Shown: one piece after another, positions 1 to 12,347 of the stretch
How positions within the stretch are numbered: position 1 is the stretch's first letter
Layout of the letters: each line of letters opens with the position of its first letter
Assembly: GCA_037974665.1 (NCBI GenBank)
Contig: CM075771.1
Coordinates: forward strand, 37,990,425 to 38,054,424
Reading direction: 5' to 3'
Source: Ehretia macrophylla
Taxonomy: Eukaryota; Streptophyta; Magnoliopsida; Boraginales; Ehretiaceae
Length of the DNA: 64,000 nucleotides
The notes under the pieces: generated by a model
The model's database searches: none
Told to the model about the DNA's origin: nothing
Seen by the model: the letters and a program-made list of their open reading frames with translations, nothing else
Position numbers and translations under genes: made by a program

Positions 1-392
1 GTCCATAAATTTTGATCCATAATGAGTTACGCGGCGCACAGGATACAATTGCAAAGCTCTCTGAGAGCAATACGACGGGGGCAGCCAGCTTGCTCACTGT
101 GCCCATTTTTGGAGGCCAAAATCGTACGTTTTCATCAATTTTAGTCCACTTTTCTTCTTGTGCTCTATTTTTCTGTCCCGGATTATACATCGTGAGTTGT
201 TAAAAGGTCGATAACCTGACTCACGGGACATCAGAGGGCCCTACAACGTGTCGATATCATGTCTTGCGAGGATGCTACGTTGTTGGAGCGGATGGGTTAT
301 CGTTAAGCCCATTGGGCCTTTTGAATGGGCCATCTCTCTAGGCTGGCACTGTGAACCGTTAACACATATAGGAATTGTGTCCTCAACATGAC

Positions 393-512
393 GGGTGCGA
401 GCATACCAACACTGATGCTTCGCATCCCATCAGAACTTCGAAGTTAAGCGTTCTTGGGCGAGAGTAGTACTAGGATGGGTGATCCCCTAGGAAGTCCTCG
501 TGTTGCACCCCC
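393..512 (+). rRNA. 5S rRNA gene L1
   Basis: Codes for 5S rRNA, the small RNA of the large ribosomal subunit, transcribed by RNA polymerase III from an internal promoter (A box about nt 50-64, intermediate element 67-72, C box 80-97). The full 120 nt can be aligned and the ends GGGTGCGA and TTGCACCC can pair. Upstream are a CATATA at -28 and a C at -1; T-runs follow the gene. This is one of the more diverged copies: T9G, G17A, A22G, A27T, C28T, G31C, C46T, G60T, C91T, G97A. It may be a poor or inactive template. Confidence 0.96.
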
Positions 513-1068
513 TTTTCAATTTATTTTGCCCTGGTTAGGGTTGCCAAGATACTTTATCCACCAATTCTTTATTACTGAATCACATGGAACATTGGGCAAG
601 AAAACTTCGCTTCGCGTAGAGGCCGTGCCCGCAAACCGAGGGCATAGTGTTTGTGACCAGGTCTCCGTCGCTCCGGTGCCCATAACTTTTGATCCGTAAG
701 GAATTACGCGGCGCACATCATACCCTTGCAAAGCTCTCTAAGAGCTCTACAACGGAGGCAGCCAGCTTGCTCGCTATGCCGTTTTTGGAGCCAAAAATCA
801 AACGTTTTCATCAATTTCAGGCCACTTTTCTTCTTTTGCTCTGTTTTTCCGTCCTGGATCGTACGTCCTGAGTTGTTAAATGGACGACAACCTGAATCGC
901 GAGATATCTGGGGGCCCTACAACATGTCGATATCACGTTTTACAAGGATACAACGTTGTTGAAGCGGATGGGTTGTCGTTAAGCCCATTTGGCATTTTGA
1001 ATGGGCCATCTCTCTAAGCTGGGACTGTGAATTGTTAACACATATAGGAATTGTGCACTCAACATGAC

Positions 1069-1188
1069 AGGTGCGATCATACCAGCACTAATACACTGGA
1101 TCCCATCAGAACTCCGAAGTTAAGCGTGCTTGGGCGAGAGTAGTACTAGGATTGGTGACCCCGTCGGAAGTCCTCGTGTTGAACCCCC
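1069..1188 (+). rRNA. 5S rRNA gene L2
   Basis: Full-length 120-nt copy. Changes from the window majority: G1A, G25A, C29T, G85T, C95G, G97C, C114A. The internal A box is intact; G85T falls in the C box. Confidence 0.97.
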
Positions 1189-1744
1189 TTTTCAATTTTT
1201 TTTGCTCTGGTTAGGGTTGCCAACATACTTTATCCACCAAATCTCTATTACCGAATCCCACGAAACATTGGGCAAGACAACTTCGCCCACGTAGAGGCCG
1301 AGCCCGTAAACCGAGGGCGTAGGGTTTGTGACCAGGTATTCGTCGCTCTGGTTCCGATAACTTTTGATCCGTAAGGAGTAACGCGGCGCACAGCATACCG
1401 TTGCAAAGCTCTCTGAGAGCTCAACAACGAGGTCAGCCAGCTTGCTCGATGTGCCCATTTTTGGACCTCAAAATCGAATGTTTTCATCTATTTCAGTCCA
1501 CTGTATTGCTTTTGCTCTGTTTTTCCATCCCTGATCGTACGTCGTGAGCTGTTAAAAGGACGACAACATGACTCGCGGGACATCAGAGGGCCCTACAACG
1601 TGTCGATATCACATCTTGCGAGGATGCTGCGTTGTTAAAGCGGATGGGTTGTCGTTAAGCCCATTGGGCCTTTTGAAAGGGCCATCTCTCTAGGCTGGCA
1701 TTATGAACTGTTAACACATATAGGAATTGTGCGCTCAACATGCA

Positions 1745-1864
1745 AGGTGCGATCATACCAGCACTAATGCAGCGGATCCCATCAGAACTACGAAGTTAAG
1801 CGTGCTTGGGCGAGAGTAGTACTAGGATGGGTGACCCCTTGGGAAGTCCTCGAGTTACACTCTA
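1745..1864 (+). rRNA. 5S rRNA gene L3
   Basis: Full-length copy with G1A, C28G, C46A, C95T, T109A, G113A, C117T, C119T, C120A. The 3' strand of the terminal stem is weakened. C28G, C46A and T109A are shared with L7, four units downstream, marking a duplicated block. Confidence 0.97.
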
Positions 1865-2420
1865 TTTTCAATTTTTTTGGCCCTGGTTAGGGTTGCCAAG
1901 ATACTTTATCCACCGAATCTCTATTATCGAATCCCACGGAACATTGGGCAAGACAACTTCGCTTCACGTAGAGGCCGAGCCAGCAAACCGAGGGCGTAGG
2001 GTTTGTGACCAGGTCTCCGTCGCTCCGGTGTCCATAACTTTTGATCCATAAGGAGTTACACGGCGCACAGCATACAGTTGCAAAGCTCTTTGAGAGCTCT
2101 ACGACAGGGGCAGCGAGCTTGCTCGCTGTGACCATTTTTGGAGCCCAAAGTCGAACGTTTTCATCAATTTCAAACCAATTTTCTTATTTTGCTCTATTTT
2201 TCTGTCCTGGATCGTACGTCGTGAGCTGTTCAAAGGACGACAACCTGACTCACAGGACATCAGGGGGCCCTACAACGTGTCGATATCATATCTTGCGAGG
2301 ATGCTACGTTGTTGAAGCGGATGGGTTGTCGTTAAGCCCCTTGGCCTTTTGAATGGGCCATCTCTCTAAGCTGGGACAATGAACCGTTAACACATATAGG
2401 AATTGTGCCCTCAACATGAC

Positions 2421-2540
2421 GGGTGCGATCATACCAGCACTAATGCACCGGATCCCATCATTACTCCGTAGTTAAGTGTGCTTGAGCGAGAGTAGTACTA
2501 AGATTGGTGACCCCTTGGGAAGTCCTCGTGCTGCACCCCA
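2421..2540 (+). rRNA. 5S rRNA gene L4
   Basis: Full-length copy with G41T, A42T, A49T, C57T, G65A, G81A, G85T, C95T, T111C, C120A. G41T and A49T recur in L8. Several changes fall in or near the internal promoter, so activity is doubtful. Confidence 0.96.
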
Positions 2541-3097
2541 TTTTCAATTTTTTTTGCCCTGGTTAGAGTTGCCAAGATACTTTATCCACCAAATCTCAAT
2601 TTCCGAATCCCATGGAACATTGGGCAAGACAACTTCGCTTCAGGTAGTGGTCGGGCCAGCAAACCGAGGGCGTAGGGTTTGTGACCAGGTCTCCGTCACT
2701 CCGGTGCCCATAACTTTAGATCCGTAAGGCGTTACGCAGCGCACAGAATACCGTTGCAAAGCTCTCTGAGAGCTCTACGATGGGGGCAGAGAGCTTGCTC
2801 ACGGTGCCCATTTTTGGAGACAAAAATCAAATGTTTTCATCAGTTTTAGGCCACTTTTCTTCTTTTGCCCTGTTTTTTCATCCCGGATCGTATGTTGTGA
2901 GCTGTTAAAAGGACGACAACCTGAATCGCGGTACATAAGAGGGCCCTACAACGTATCGATATCACGTCTTGCGAGGATACTGTGTTGTTGAAGTGGATGG
3001 GTTTTCGTTAAGCCCATTGGGCCTTTTGAATGGGCCATCTCTCTAGGCTGGCACTGTGAACCGTTAACACATATAGGAATTGTGCCCTCAACATGAC

Positions 3098-3217
3098 TGG
3101 TGCTATCAGAGCAGCACTAATGCACCGGATCCCATCAGAACTCCGAAGTTAAGCATGCTTGGGTGAGAGTAGTACTAGGATGGGTGACCCCCTATGAAGT
3201 CCTCGTGTTGCACCCCC
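3098..3217 (+). rRNA. 5S rRNA gene L5 (T12G/C14G variant)
   Basis: Full-length copy carrying the linked pair T12G and C14G (ATCAGAGCAGCAC instead of ATCATACCAGCAC). Other changes: G1T, G7T, G58A, C67T, G97A, G98T. Confidence 0.96.
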
Positions 3218-3772
3218 TTTTCAATTTTTTTTCCCTGGTTAGGGTTGCCAAGATACTTTATCCGCCAAATCTCTATTACCGAATCCCACCGAACATTGGG
3301 CAAGACAACTTCGCTTCACGTAGAGGCCGGGCCAGTAAACCGAGGGCGTAGGGTTTGTGACCAGGTCTCCGTCACTCCGGTGCCCATAACTTTTGATCCG
3401 TAAGGAGTTACGCAGAGTACAGCATACCGTTGCAAAGCTCTCTGAGAGCTCTACGATGGGGGTAGCCAGTTTGCTCGCTGTGCCCATTTTTGAAGTCCAA
3501 AATCAAAAAATTTCATCCATTTATGGCCATTTTTCTTCTTTTGTTCTGTTTTTCTGTCCCGGATCGTACGTCGTGAGCTGTTAAAAGGCCGACAACCTGA
3601 CTCGCGGGACATCAGAGGGCCCTACAATGTTTTGATATCACATCTTGCGAGGATGCTGCGTTGTTGAAGCGGATGGATTGTCGTTAAGCCCGTTGGGCCT
3701 TTTGAATGGGCCATATCTCTAGGCTTGCATGTGAACCGTTAATACATATAGGAATTGTGCCCTCAACATGAC

Positions 3773-3892
3773 GGGGGCGATCAGAGCAGCACTAATGCAC
3801 CGGATTCCATCAGAACTCCGAAGTTAAGCGTGCTTGGGCGAGAGTAGTACTAGGATGAGTAACCCACAGGGAAGTTCTCGTGTTGTACCCCC
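3773..3892 (+). rRNA. 5S rRNA gene L6 (T12G/C14G variant)
   Basis: Full-length copy with T12G and C14G plus T4G, C34T, G86A, G89A, C94A, T96A, C104T, C114T. The preceding spacer has the linked variant CCATATCTCTAGG. Confidence 0.96.
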
Positions 3893-4450
3893 GTTTTCAA
3901 TTTTTTTTGCTCCGGTTAGGGTTGCCATGATACTTTATCCACCACATTTCTATTATCAAATCCCACGGTACAATAGGCAAGACAACTTCGCTTCACGTCG
4001 AGGCCGGGCCAGCAAACCGAGGGCATAGGGTTTGTGACCAGGTCTCCGTCGCTCTGGTGCCCATAACTTTTGATCTGTAAGGAGTTACGCGGCGCACAAC
4101 ATACCGTTGCAAAGCTCTCTAAGAGTTCTACGACGGGGTCAACTAGCTTGCTCGATGTGCCCATTTTTGGAGCTCAAAATCGAATGTTTTCATTTGTTTC
4201 ATTCCACTTTATTTCTTTTGCTCTGTTTTTCCATCCCAGATTGTACGTCATGAGCTGTTAAAAGCAAGACAACATGACTCGCGGGACATCAGAGGGCCCT
4301 ACAACGTGTCGATATCACATCTTGCGAGGATGATGCGTAGTTAAAGCGGATGGGTTGTCGTTAAGCCCATTGGGCCTTTTGAATGGGCCATCTCTCTAGG
4401 CTGGCACTGTGAACCGTTAACACATATAGGAATTGTGCCCACAACATGAC

Positions 4451-4570
4451 GGGTGCGATCATACCAGCATTAATGCAGCGAATCCCATCAGAACTACGAA
4501 GTTAAGCGTGCTTGGGCGAGAGTAGTACTAGGATGAGTGACCCCTTGGGAAGTCCTCGAGTTGCACCCAC
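4451..4570 (+). rRNA. 5S rRNA gene L7
   Basis: Full-length copy with C20T, C28G, G31A, C46A, G86A, C95T, T109A, C119A. It is the sister copy of L3, 2706 bp away, by C28G, C46A and T109A. Confidence 0.97.
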
Positions 4571-5127
4571 CTTTCAATTTTTTTTGCCCTAGTTAGGGTT
4601 GCCAAGATACTTTATCCACCAAATCTCTATTACCGAATCCCACGGAACATTGGGCAAGAGAACTTCGCTTGACGTAGAGGCCGAGCCAGCAAACCGAGGG
4701 CGTAGGGTTTGTGACCAGGTCTCCGTCGCTCCGGTGCCCATAACTTTTGATCCATAAGGAGTTACGCAGTGCACAACATACCGTTGCAAAGATTTCTGAG
4801 AGCTTTACGATCGGGGCAGTGAGCTTGCTCGCTTCGCCCATTTTTAGAGCCCAAAATCAAACGTCTTCATCAGTTTCTGGCCACTTTTCATCTTTTGCCC
4901 AGTTTTTCCGTCCCGGATCGTACGTCGTGAGCTGTTAAAAGGACGACAACCTGACTCGCGGTACATCAGAGGGCCCTACAATGTGTCGATATCACGTCTT
5001 GCGGGGATGCTGCGTTGTTAAATTGGATGGGTTGTCGTTAAGCCCATTGGGCCTTTTGAATGGGCTATCTCTCTAGGTTGGCACTGTGAACCGTTAACAC
5101 ATATAGGAATTGTGCCCTCAACATGAC

Positions 5128-5246
5128 GGGTGCGATCATACCAGTACTAATGCACCGGATCCCATTATAACTCTGTAGTTAAGCGTGCTTGGGCGAGGTA
5201 GTACTAGGATGGGTGACCCCCTGGGAAGTCCTCGTGCTGTACCCCC
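5128..5246 (+). rRNA. 5S rRNA gene L8 (1-nt deletion)
   Basis: The copy is 119 nt: one A is missing in the GAGAGTAG stretch (about nt 71), between the A and C boxes. Other changes: C18T, C39T, G41T, C47T, A49T, T111C, C114T. It heads a short 366-bp unit because its spacer lost about 311 bp. Confidence 0.94.
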
Positions 5247-5493
5247 TTTTCAATTTTTTTTTGCCCTGTTTTTCAGTCCCGGATCGTACGTCATGAGCTA
5301 TTAAAAGGACGACAACCTGACTCGCGGTACATCAGAGGGCACTACAACGTGTCGATATCACGTCTTGCGAGGATACTGCGTTGTTAAAGTGGATGGGTTG
5401 TCGTTAAGCCCATTGGGCCTTTTGAATGGGCCATCTCTCTAGGCTGGCACTGTGAACCATTAACACATATAGGAATTGTGCCCTCAACATGAC

Positions 5494-5613
5494 GGGTGCG
5501 ATCATACCAACACTAATGAACCGGATCCCATCAGAACTCCGAAGTTAAGCGTGCTTGGACGAGAGTGGTACTAGGATGGGTGACCCCCTGGGAAGTCCTC
5601 GTGTTGTAACCCC
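5494..5613 (+). rRNA. 5S rRNA gene L9
   Basis: Full-length copy with G17A, C26A, G66A, A74G, C114T, C116A. It follows the shortened spacer of L8 but keeps the full set of -28 and -1 upstream elements. Confidence 0.97.
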
Positions 5614-6170
5614 TTTTCTATTTTTTTTGCCCTGGTTAGGGTTGCCAAGATACTTTATCCAACAAATCTCTATTATCGAATCCCACGGAACATTGGGCAA
5701 GACAACTTCGCTTCACGTAGAGGCCGGGCCAGCAAACCGAGGGCGTAGGGTTTGTGACCAGGTATCCGTCACTCCGGTGCCCATAACTTTTGATCCGTAA
5801 GGAGTTACGCGGCGCACAGCATACCGTTGCAAAGCTCTCTGAGAACTATACGACGGGGGCAACCAGTTTGCTCACTGTGCCCTTTTTTGAATCCCAAAAT
5901 TGAACGTTTTCATCAATTTCAGTCCACTTTTCTTATTTTGATCCTTTTTCCCACCCGGATCGTACGTCGCGAGCTGTTAAAAGGATGACAACATGGATCA
6001 CGGGACATCAGAGGGCCCTACAATGTGTCGATGTCACGTCTTGCGAGGATACTGCGTTGTTGAAGCGGATGGGCTGTCGTTAAGCCCATTGGTCCTTTTT
6101 GAATTGGCCATCTCTCTAGGTTGGCACTGTGAACCGTTAACACATATAGGAATTGTGCCCTCAAAATGAC

Positions 6171-6290
6171 AGGTGCGATCATACCAGCACTAATGCACCG
6201 GATCCCATAAGAACTCCGAAGTTCAGCATGCATGGGCGAGAGTAGTAATAGGATAGGTGACCCCCTGGGAAGTCCTCGTGCTGCACCCCT
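6171..6290 (+). rRNA. 5S rRNA gene L10
   Basis: Full-length copy with G1A, C39A, A54C, G58A, T62A, C78A, G85A, T111C, C120T. A54C, G58A and T62A hit the A-box region. Confidence 0.96.
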
Positions 6291-6846
6291 TTTCAATTAT
6301 TTTTGCCCTGGTTAGGGTTGCCAAGATACTTTATCCACAAAATCTCTATTACTGAATCCCACGGAATATTGGGCAAGACAACTTCGCTTCACGTAGAGGC
6401 CGGGCCCGCAAACCAAAGGCGTAGGGTTTGTGACCAAGTCTCCGTCGCTCCGGTCCCAATAACTTTTGATCCGTAAGGAGTTATGCGGCGCACAACATTC
6501 CGTTGGAAAGCTCTCTAGGAGCTCGACGATGGGGGCAGAGAGCTTGCACGCTATGCTCATTTTAGCAGCCCAAAATCAAACGTTTTCATCAATTTCAAAC
6601 CACTTTTCTTCTTTTGCCCTATTTTTTCATCCCGGATCGTACGTCGTGAGCTGTTAAAAGGACGACAACCTGACTCGCGGGACATCAGAAGGCCCTACAA
6701 CATGTCGATATCACGTTTTGCGAGGATGCTGTGTTGTTGAATCAAATGGGTTGTCGTTAAGCCCATTGGGCCTTTTGCATGGGCCATCTCTCTAGGCTGA
6801 GACTGTGAACCCTTAACACATATAGGAATTGTGCCCTCAACATGAC

Positions 6847-6966
6847 AGGTGCGATCATACCAGCACTAATGCACCGGATCCCATCAGAACTGCGAAGTTA
6901 AGCATGCTTGGGCGAGAGTAGTACTAGGATGGGTGAATCCTTGTGAAGTCCTCGTGTTGCACCCCC
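6847..6966 (+). rRNA. 5S rRNA gene L11
   Basis: Full-length copy with G1A, C46G, G58A, C91A, C92T, C95T, G98T. The cluster at 91-98 alters the end of the C box. Confidence 0.97.
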
Positions 6967-7523
6967 TTTTCAATTTTTATTTCCCTGGTTAGGGTTGCCA
7001 AGATACTTTATCCACCAAATCTCTAATACCGAATCCCACGGAACAATCGGCAAGACAACTTCGCTTCACGTAGAGGTCGAGCCCGCAAACCGAGGGCGTA
7101 GGGTATGTGACCAGGTCTCCGTCGCTCCGGTGCCCATAACTTTTGATCCGTAAGGAGTTATGCGGCGCACAACATACCGTTGCAAGGCTTTCTGAGAGCT
7201 CTACGATGGGGGCAGGTAGCTTGCTCGCTGTGCCCCTTTTTGGAGCCCAAAATCAAACATTTTCATCAGTTTCAGACCACTTTTCTTCCTTTGCTCTGTT
7301 TTTCCGTCCCGGATCGTACGTCGTGAGTTGTTAAAACGACGACAACCTAACTCGCGGGACATCGGAGGGCCCTACAACGTGTCGATATCACGTCTTGCGA
7401 GGATGCTGCGTTGTTGAAGCGGATGGGTTGTCGTTAAGCCCATTGAGCCTTTTGAATGGGCCATCTCTCTAGGCTGGGACTGTGAACCGTTAACACAATT
7501 AGGAAATGTGCCCTCAACATGAC

Positions 7524-7643
7524 GGGTGCGATCATACCAGCAATAATTCACTAGATCCCATCAGAACTTCGAAGTTAAGCGTGCTTGGGCGAGAGTAGTA
7601 CTAGGATGGGTGACCCCCTAGGATGTCCTCGTGTTGTACCCCA
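7524..7643 (+). rRNA. 5S rRNA gene L12
   Basis: Full-length copy with C20A, G25T, C29T, G30A, C46T, G97A, A101T, C114T, C120A. Internal promoter boxes are largely intact. Confidence 0.97.
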
Positions 7644-8198
7644 TTTTCAATTTTTTTTGCCCTGGTTAGGGTTGCCAAGATACTTTATCCACCAAATCTC
7701 TATTACCGAATCCCACAAAACATTGGGCAAGACAACTTCGCTTCACATAGAAGTCGGGCCCGCAAACCGAGGGCGTAGGGTTTGTGACCAGGTCTCCGTC
7801 GCTCCGGTGCCAATAACATTTGATCCGTAAGGAGTTATACGGCGCATAGCAAACCGTTGCAAAGCTCTCTGAGAGCTCTACGATGGGGCAGCTAGCTTGC
7901 TCGCTGTGCCCCTTTTTGGAGCCCAAAATCGAAAATTTTCATCAGATTCAGACCACTTTTCTTCTTTTTTCTGTTTTTCCGTCCCGGATCGCACGTCGTG
8001 AGTTGTTAAAATGACGACAACCTGACTCGCGATACATCAGAGGGCCCTACAACGCGTCGATGTCACGTCTTGTGAGGATGCTGCGTTGTTGAAGCGGATG
8101 GGTTGTCGTTAAGCCCATTGAGCCTTTTGAATAGGCCATCTCTCTAGGCTGGGACTGTGAACCGTTAACACATATAGGAATTGTGCCCTCAACATGAC

Positions 8199-8318
8199 AG
8201 GTGCGATCATACCAGCACTAATGCACTGGATCCCATCAGAACTTCGAAGTTAAGCGTGCTTGGGCGAGAGTAGTACTAGGTTGGGTGACCCCCTGGGAAG
8301 TCCTCGTGTTGCACCCCC
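8199..8318 (+). rRNA. 5S rRNA gene L13
   Basis: Full-length copy with few changes: G1A, C29T, C46T, A83T. The following spacer lacks about 22 bp (the GGAACATTGGGCAAGACAAC stretch), giving a 655-bp unit. Confidence 0.97.
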
Positions 8319-8853
8319 TTTTCAATTTTTTTTGCCGTGGTTAGGGTTGCCAAGATACTTTATCGACCAAATCTCTATTACCGAATCCCCCGCTTCACGT
8401 AGAGGTCGGGCCCATGAACCGAGGGCGTAGGGTTTGTGACCAGGTCCCCATCGCTCCGGTGCCCATAACTTTTTATCCGTGAGGAGTTACGCGGCGCATA
8501 GTATACCATTGCAAAGCTCTCTGAGAGATCTATGATGGGGGCAGCCAGATTGCTCGCTGTGCCCATTTTTTGGAGCCCAAAATCGAATGTTTTCATCAGT
8601 TTCAGTCCACTTTTCTTCTTTTGCTTTGTTTTTCTGTCCCGGATCGTACGTCGTGAGCTGTTAAAAGGACGACAACCTAACTCGCTGGACATCAAAGGGC
8701 CCTACAATGTGTCGATAGCACGTCTTGCGAGGATGCTGCGTTGTAGAAGCGGATGGGTTACCGTTAAGCCCATTGGGCCATTTGAATGAGCCATCTCTCT
8801 AGGCTGGGACTGTCAACCGTTAACACATATAGGAATTGTGCCCTCAATATGAC

Positions 8854-8973
8854 GGGTGCAATTATACTAGCACTAATGCACCGGATCTCATCAGAACTCC
8901 GAAGTTAAGCGTGCTTGGATGATAGTTGCACTACGATGGGTGACCCCCTGGGAAGTCCTCCTGTTACACCCCA
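8854..8973 (+). rRNA. 5S rRNA gene L14
   Basis: Full-length but diverged: G7A, C10T, C15T, C35T, G66A, C67T, G70T, A74T, T76C, G81C, G108C, G113A, C120A. The cluster between nt 66 and 81 spans the intermediate element and start of the C box, so this copy is probably inactive. Confidence 0.95.
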
Positions 8974-9529
8974 TTTTCAATTTTTTTTGCCTTGGTTAGG
9001 GTTGCCAAGATACTTTATCTACCAAATCTCTATTACCGAATCCCCCGGAACAATGGGCAAGACAACTTCGCTTCACGTAGAGGCCGGGCCTACAAACCGA
9101 GGGCGTAGCGTTTGTGACCAGGTCTCCGTCGCTTCGGTGCCCATAACTTTTGATCCGTAAGGAGTTATGCGGCGCACAGCATACCGTTGCAAAGCTCTCT
9201 GAGAGCTCTACGATGGGGGCCGCTAGCTTGTCACTGTGCCTCTTTTTGGAGCCGAAAATCGAACATTTTCATCAGTTTCAGACCACTTTTCTTCTTTTGC
9301 TCTATTTTTCGATCCCGGATCGTACATCGTGAGTTGTTAAAACGACGACAACCTGACTCGCGGGACATCAGAGGGCCCTACAACGTGTCGATATCATGTC
9401 TTGCGAGGATGCTGCGTTGTTGAAGCGGATGGGTTGTCGCTAAGGCCATTGAGCCTTTTCAATGGGCCATCTCTCTAGGCTGGGACTGTGAACCGTTAAC
9501 ACATATTGGAATTGTACCCTCAACATGAC

Positions 9530-9649
9530 AGGTGCGATCATACCAGCATTAATGCACCAGATCCCATTAGAACTTCGAAGTTAAGCGTGCTTGGGCGAGA
9601 GTAGTACTAGGATGGGTGACCCCCTGGGAAGTCCTCGTGTTGCACCCCC
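9530..9649 (+). rRNA. 5S rRNA gene L15
   Basis: Full-length copy with G1A, C20T, G30A, C39T, C46T. The internal promoter region from nt 50 on matches the majority. Confidence 0.97.
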
Positions 9650-10206
9650 TTTTCAATTTTTTTTGCCCTGGTTACGGTTGCCAAGATACTTTATCAACAA
9701 AATCTCTATTACTGAATCCCACGGAACATTGGGCAAGACAACTTCGATTCACGTAGAGGCTGGGCCTGCAAACCGAGGGCATAGGGTTTGTGGCCAGGCC
9801 TCCGTCGCTCTGGTGCCCATAACTTTTGATCCGTAAGGAGTTACGCAGCGCACAGCATACCGTTCCAAAGCTCACTAAGAGCTCTACGACGGGGGCAGCC
9901 AGATTGCTCGCTGTGCCCATTTTTGCCGCCCAAAATCGAACATTTTCATCACTTTCAGTCCACTTCTCTTCTTTTGCTCTATTTTTCTGTCCCGGATCGT
10001 ACGTCGTGAGCTGTTAAAAGGACGACAACATGACTCACGGGACATCAGAGGGCCCTACAACGTGTCGATATCACGTCTTGCGAGGATGCTGCGTTGTTGA
10101 TGCGGATGGGTTGTTATTAAGGCCATTGGGCCTTTTGAATGGGCCATCTCTCTAGGCTGGCACTGTGAACCGTTAACACATATAGGAATTGTGCCCTCAA
10201 CATGAT

Positions 10207-10326
10207 GGGTGCGATCGTACCTGCACTAATGCACCGGATCCCATCAGAACTTCGAAGTTAAGCGTGCTTGGGCGAGAGTAGTACGAGGATGGGTGACCCC
10301 ATGGGAAGTCCTTGTGCTGCACCCCC
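10207..10326 (+). rRNA. 5S rRNA gene L16
   Basis: Full-length copy with A11G, A16T, C46T, T79G, C95A, C107T, T111C. The base at -1 is T instead of the usual C. The following spacer lacks 8 bp that include one upstream TGGGCC motif of L17. Confidence 0.97.
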
Positions 10327-10875
10327 TTTTCAAATTTTTTTTCCCTGGTTAGGGTTGCCGAGATACTTTATCCACCAAATCTCTATTACCGAATCCCACG
10401 AAACATTGTGCAAGACAACTTCGCTTTACGTAGAGGCCGGGCCCGCAAACCAAGGGCGTAGGGTTTGTGACCAGGTCTCCGTCGCTCCGGTGCCCATAAC
10501 TTTTATTCCGTAAGGTGTTACGCGGCGCACAGCATACCATTGCAAAGCTCTCTGAGAGCTCTACGACGGTGGCAGCCAGCTTGCATGGTTTGCCCATTTT
10601 AGGAACCCAAAATCGAACGTTTTCAACAATTTCGAGCCATTTTTCTTCTTTTGCTCTATTTTTCCATCCTGGATCGTACGTCGTGAGTTGTTAAAAGGAT
10701 GACAACCTGACTCACGGGACATCAGAGGGCCCTACAACGTGTCGATATCACGTCTTGCGAGGATGCTGCGTTGTTGAAGCGGATGGGTTGTCGTTAAGCC
10801 CTTTTGAATGGGCCATCTCTCTAGTCTGGCACTGTGAATCGTTAACACATATAGGAATTGTGCCCTCAACATGAC

Positions 10876-10995
10876 GGGTGCGATCATACCAGCACTAATG
10901 CACCGGATCACATCAGAACTCCGAAGTTAAGCGTGCTTGGGCGAGAGTAGTACTAGGATGGCTGACCCCCTGGGAAGTCCTCGTGTTGCACACCC
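10876..10995 (+). rRNA. 5S rRNA gene L17
   Basis: Full-length copy close to the majority: C35A, G87C, C117A. Its upstream region has only one TGGGCC motif because ATTGGGCC is deleted near 10800. Confidence 0.97.
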
Positions 10996-11552
10996 TTTTC
11001 AATTTTTTTTGCCCTAGTTAGGGTTGCCAAGATACTTTATCCACCAAATCTCTATTACTGAATCCCACGGAACATTGGGCAAGACAACTTCGCTTCACCT
11101 AGAGGCCGGGACCGCAAACCGAGGGCGTAGGGTTTGTAACCAGGCCTCCGTCACTCCGGTGCCCATAACTTTTGATCCGTAAGGAGTTATGCGGCGCACA
11201 GCATACCGTTGCAAAGCTCTCTAGAAGCTCTACGACGGGGGTAGCTGGATTGCTCGCTGTGCCCATTTTTGGAGCCCAAAATTGAACATTTTCATCAGTT
11301 TCAGTCCATTTTTCTTCTTTTCCTCTATTTTTCCGTCCCGGATCGTACGTCGTGAGCTGTTAAAAGGATGACAACATGACTCGTGGGACATCAGAGGGCC
11401 CTACAACGTGTCGATATCACGTCTTGCAAGAATGCTACGTTGTTGAAGCGGATGGGTTGTCGTTAAGGCCATTGGGCCTTTTGAATGGGACATCTCTCTA
11501 GGCTGGCACTATGAACCGTCAACACATGTAGGAATTGTGCCCTCAACATGAC

Positions 11553-11672
11553 AGGTGCGATCATAACAGCACTAATGCACTCGATCCCATCAGAACTCTG
11601 AAATTAAGCATGCTTGGGCGAGAGTAGTACGAGGATGGGTGACCCTATGGGAAGTCCTCGTGCTGCACCCCC
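11553..11672 (+). rRNA. 5S rRNA gene L18
   Basis: Full-length copy with G1A, C14A, C29T, G30C, C47T, G51A, G58A, T79G, C94T, C95A, T111C. All these changes are shared with R8 on the other side of the retrotransposon block; the two genes read identically. Confidence 0.97.
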
Positions 11673-12228
11673 TTTTCAATTTTTTTTGCCCTAGTTAGGG
11701 TTGCCAAGATACTTTATCAACCAAATCTCTATTACCGAATCCCACGGACCATTGGGCAAGACAACTTCACTTCACGTAGCGGCCGGGCCAGCAAACCGAG
11801 GGCGTAGGGTTTGTGACCAGGTCTCCGTCGCTCCGGTGCCCTTAACTTATGATCCGTAAGGAGTTACATGGCGCACAACATACTGTTGCAAAGCTCTCTG
11901 AGAGCTCTACGAAGGGGGCAGCCAGCTTGCTCGCTGTGCCCTTTTTGGAGCCTAAAATCAAACGTTTTCATCAGTTTCAGTCCACTTTTCTTCTTTTGCT
12001 CTATTTTTCTGTCCCGGATCGTACGTTGTAAGCTGTTAAAAGGACGACAACCTGACTCGCGGGACATTAGAGGGCCCTACAACGTGTCGATATCACGTCT
12101 TGCGAGGATGCTGCATTATTGAAGCGGATGGGTTGTCGTTAAACCCATTGGGCCTTTTGAATGGGCCATCTCTCTAGGCTGGCACTGTGTACCATTAACA
12201 CATATAGAAATTGTGCCCTCAACATGAC

Positions 12229-12347
12229 GGATGCGATCATACCAGCACAAATGCACCAGATCCCATCAGAACTCCGAAGTTAAGCGTGCTTGGCGAGAGT
12301 AGTACTAGGATGGGTGAGCCCCTGGGAAGTCCTCGTGTTGCACTCCA
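12229..12347 (+). rRNA. 5S rRNA gene L19 (1-nt deletion)
   Basis: 119-nt copy: one G of the CTTGGGCGAG run (nt 64-66) is missing. Also G3A, T21A, G30A, C91G, C117T, C120A. The same deletion and variants are in the next unit L20, so the pair arose by a one-unit duplication. Confidence 0.95.
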
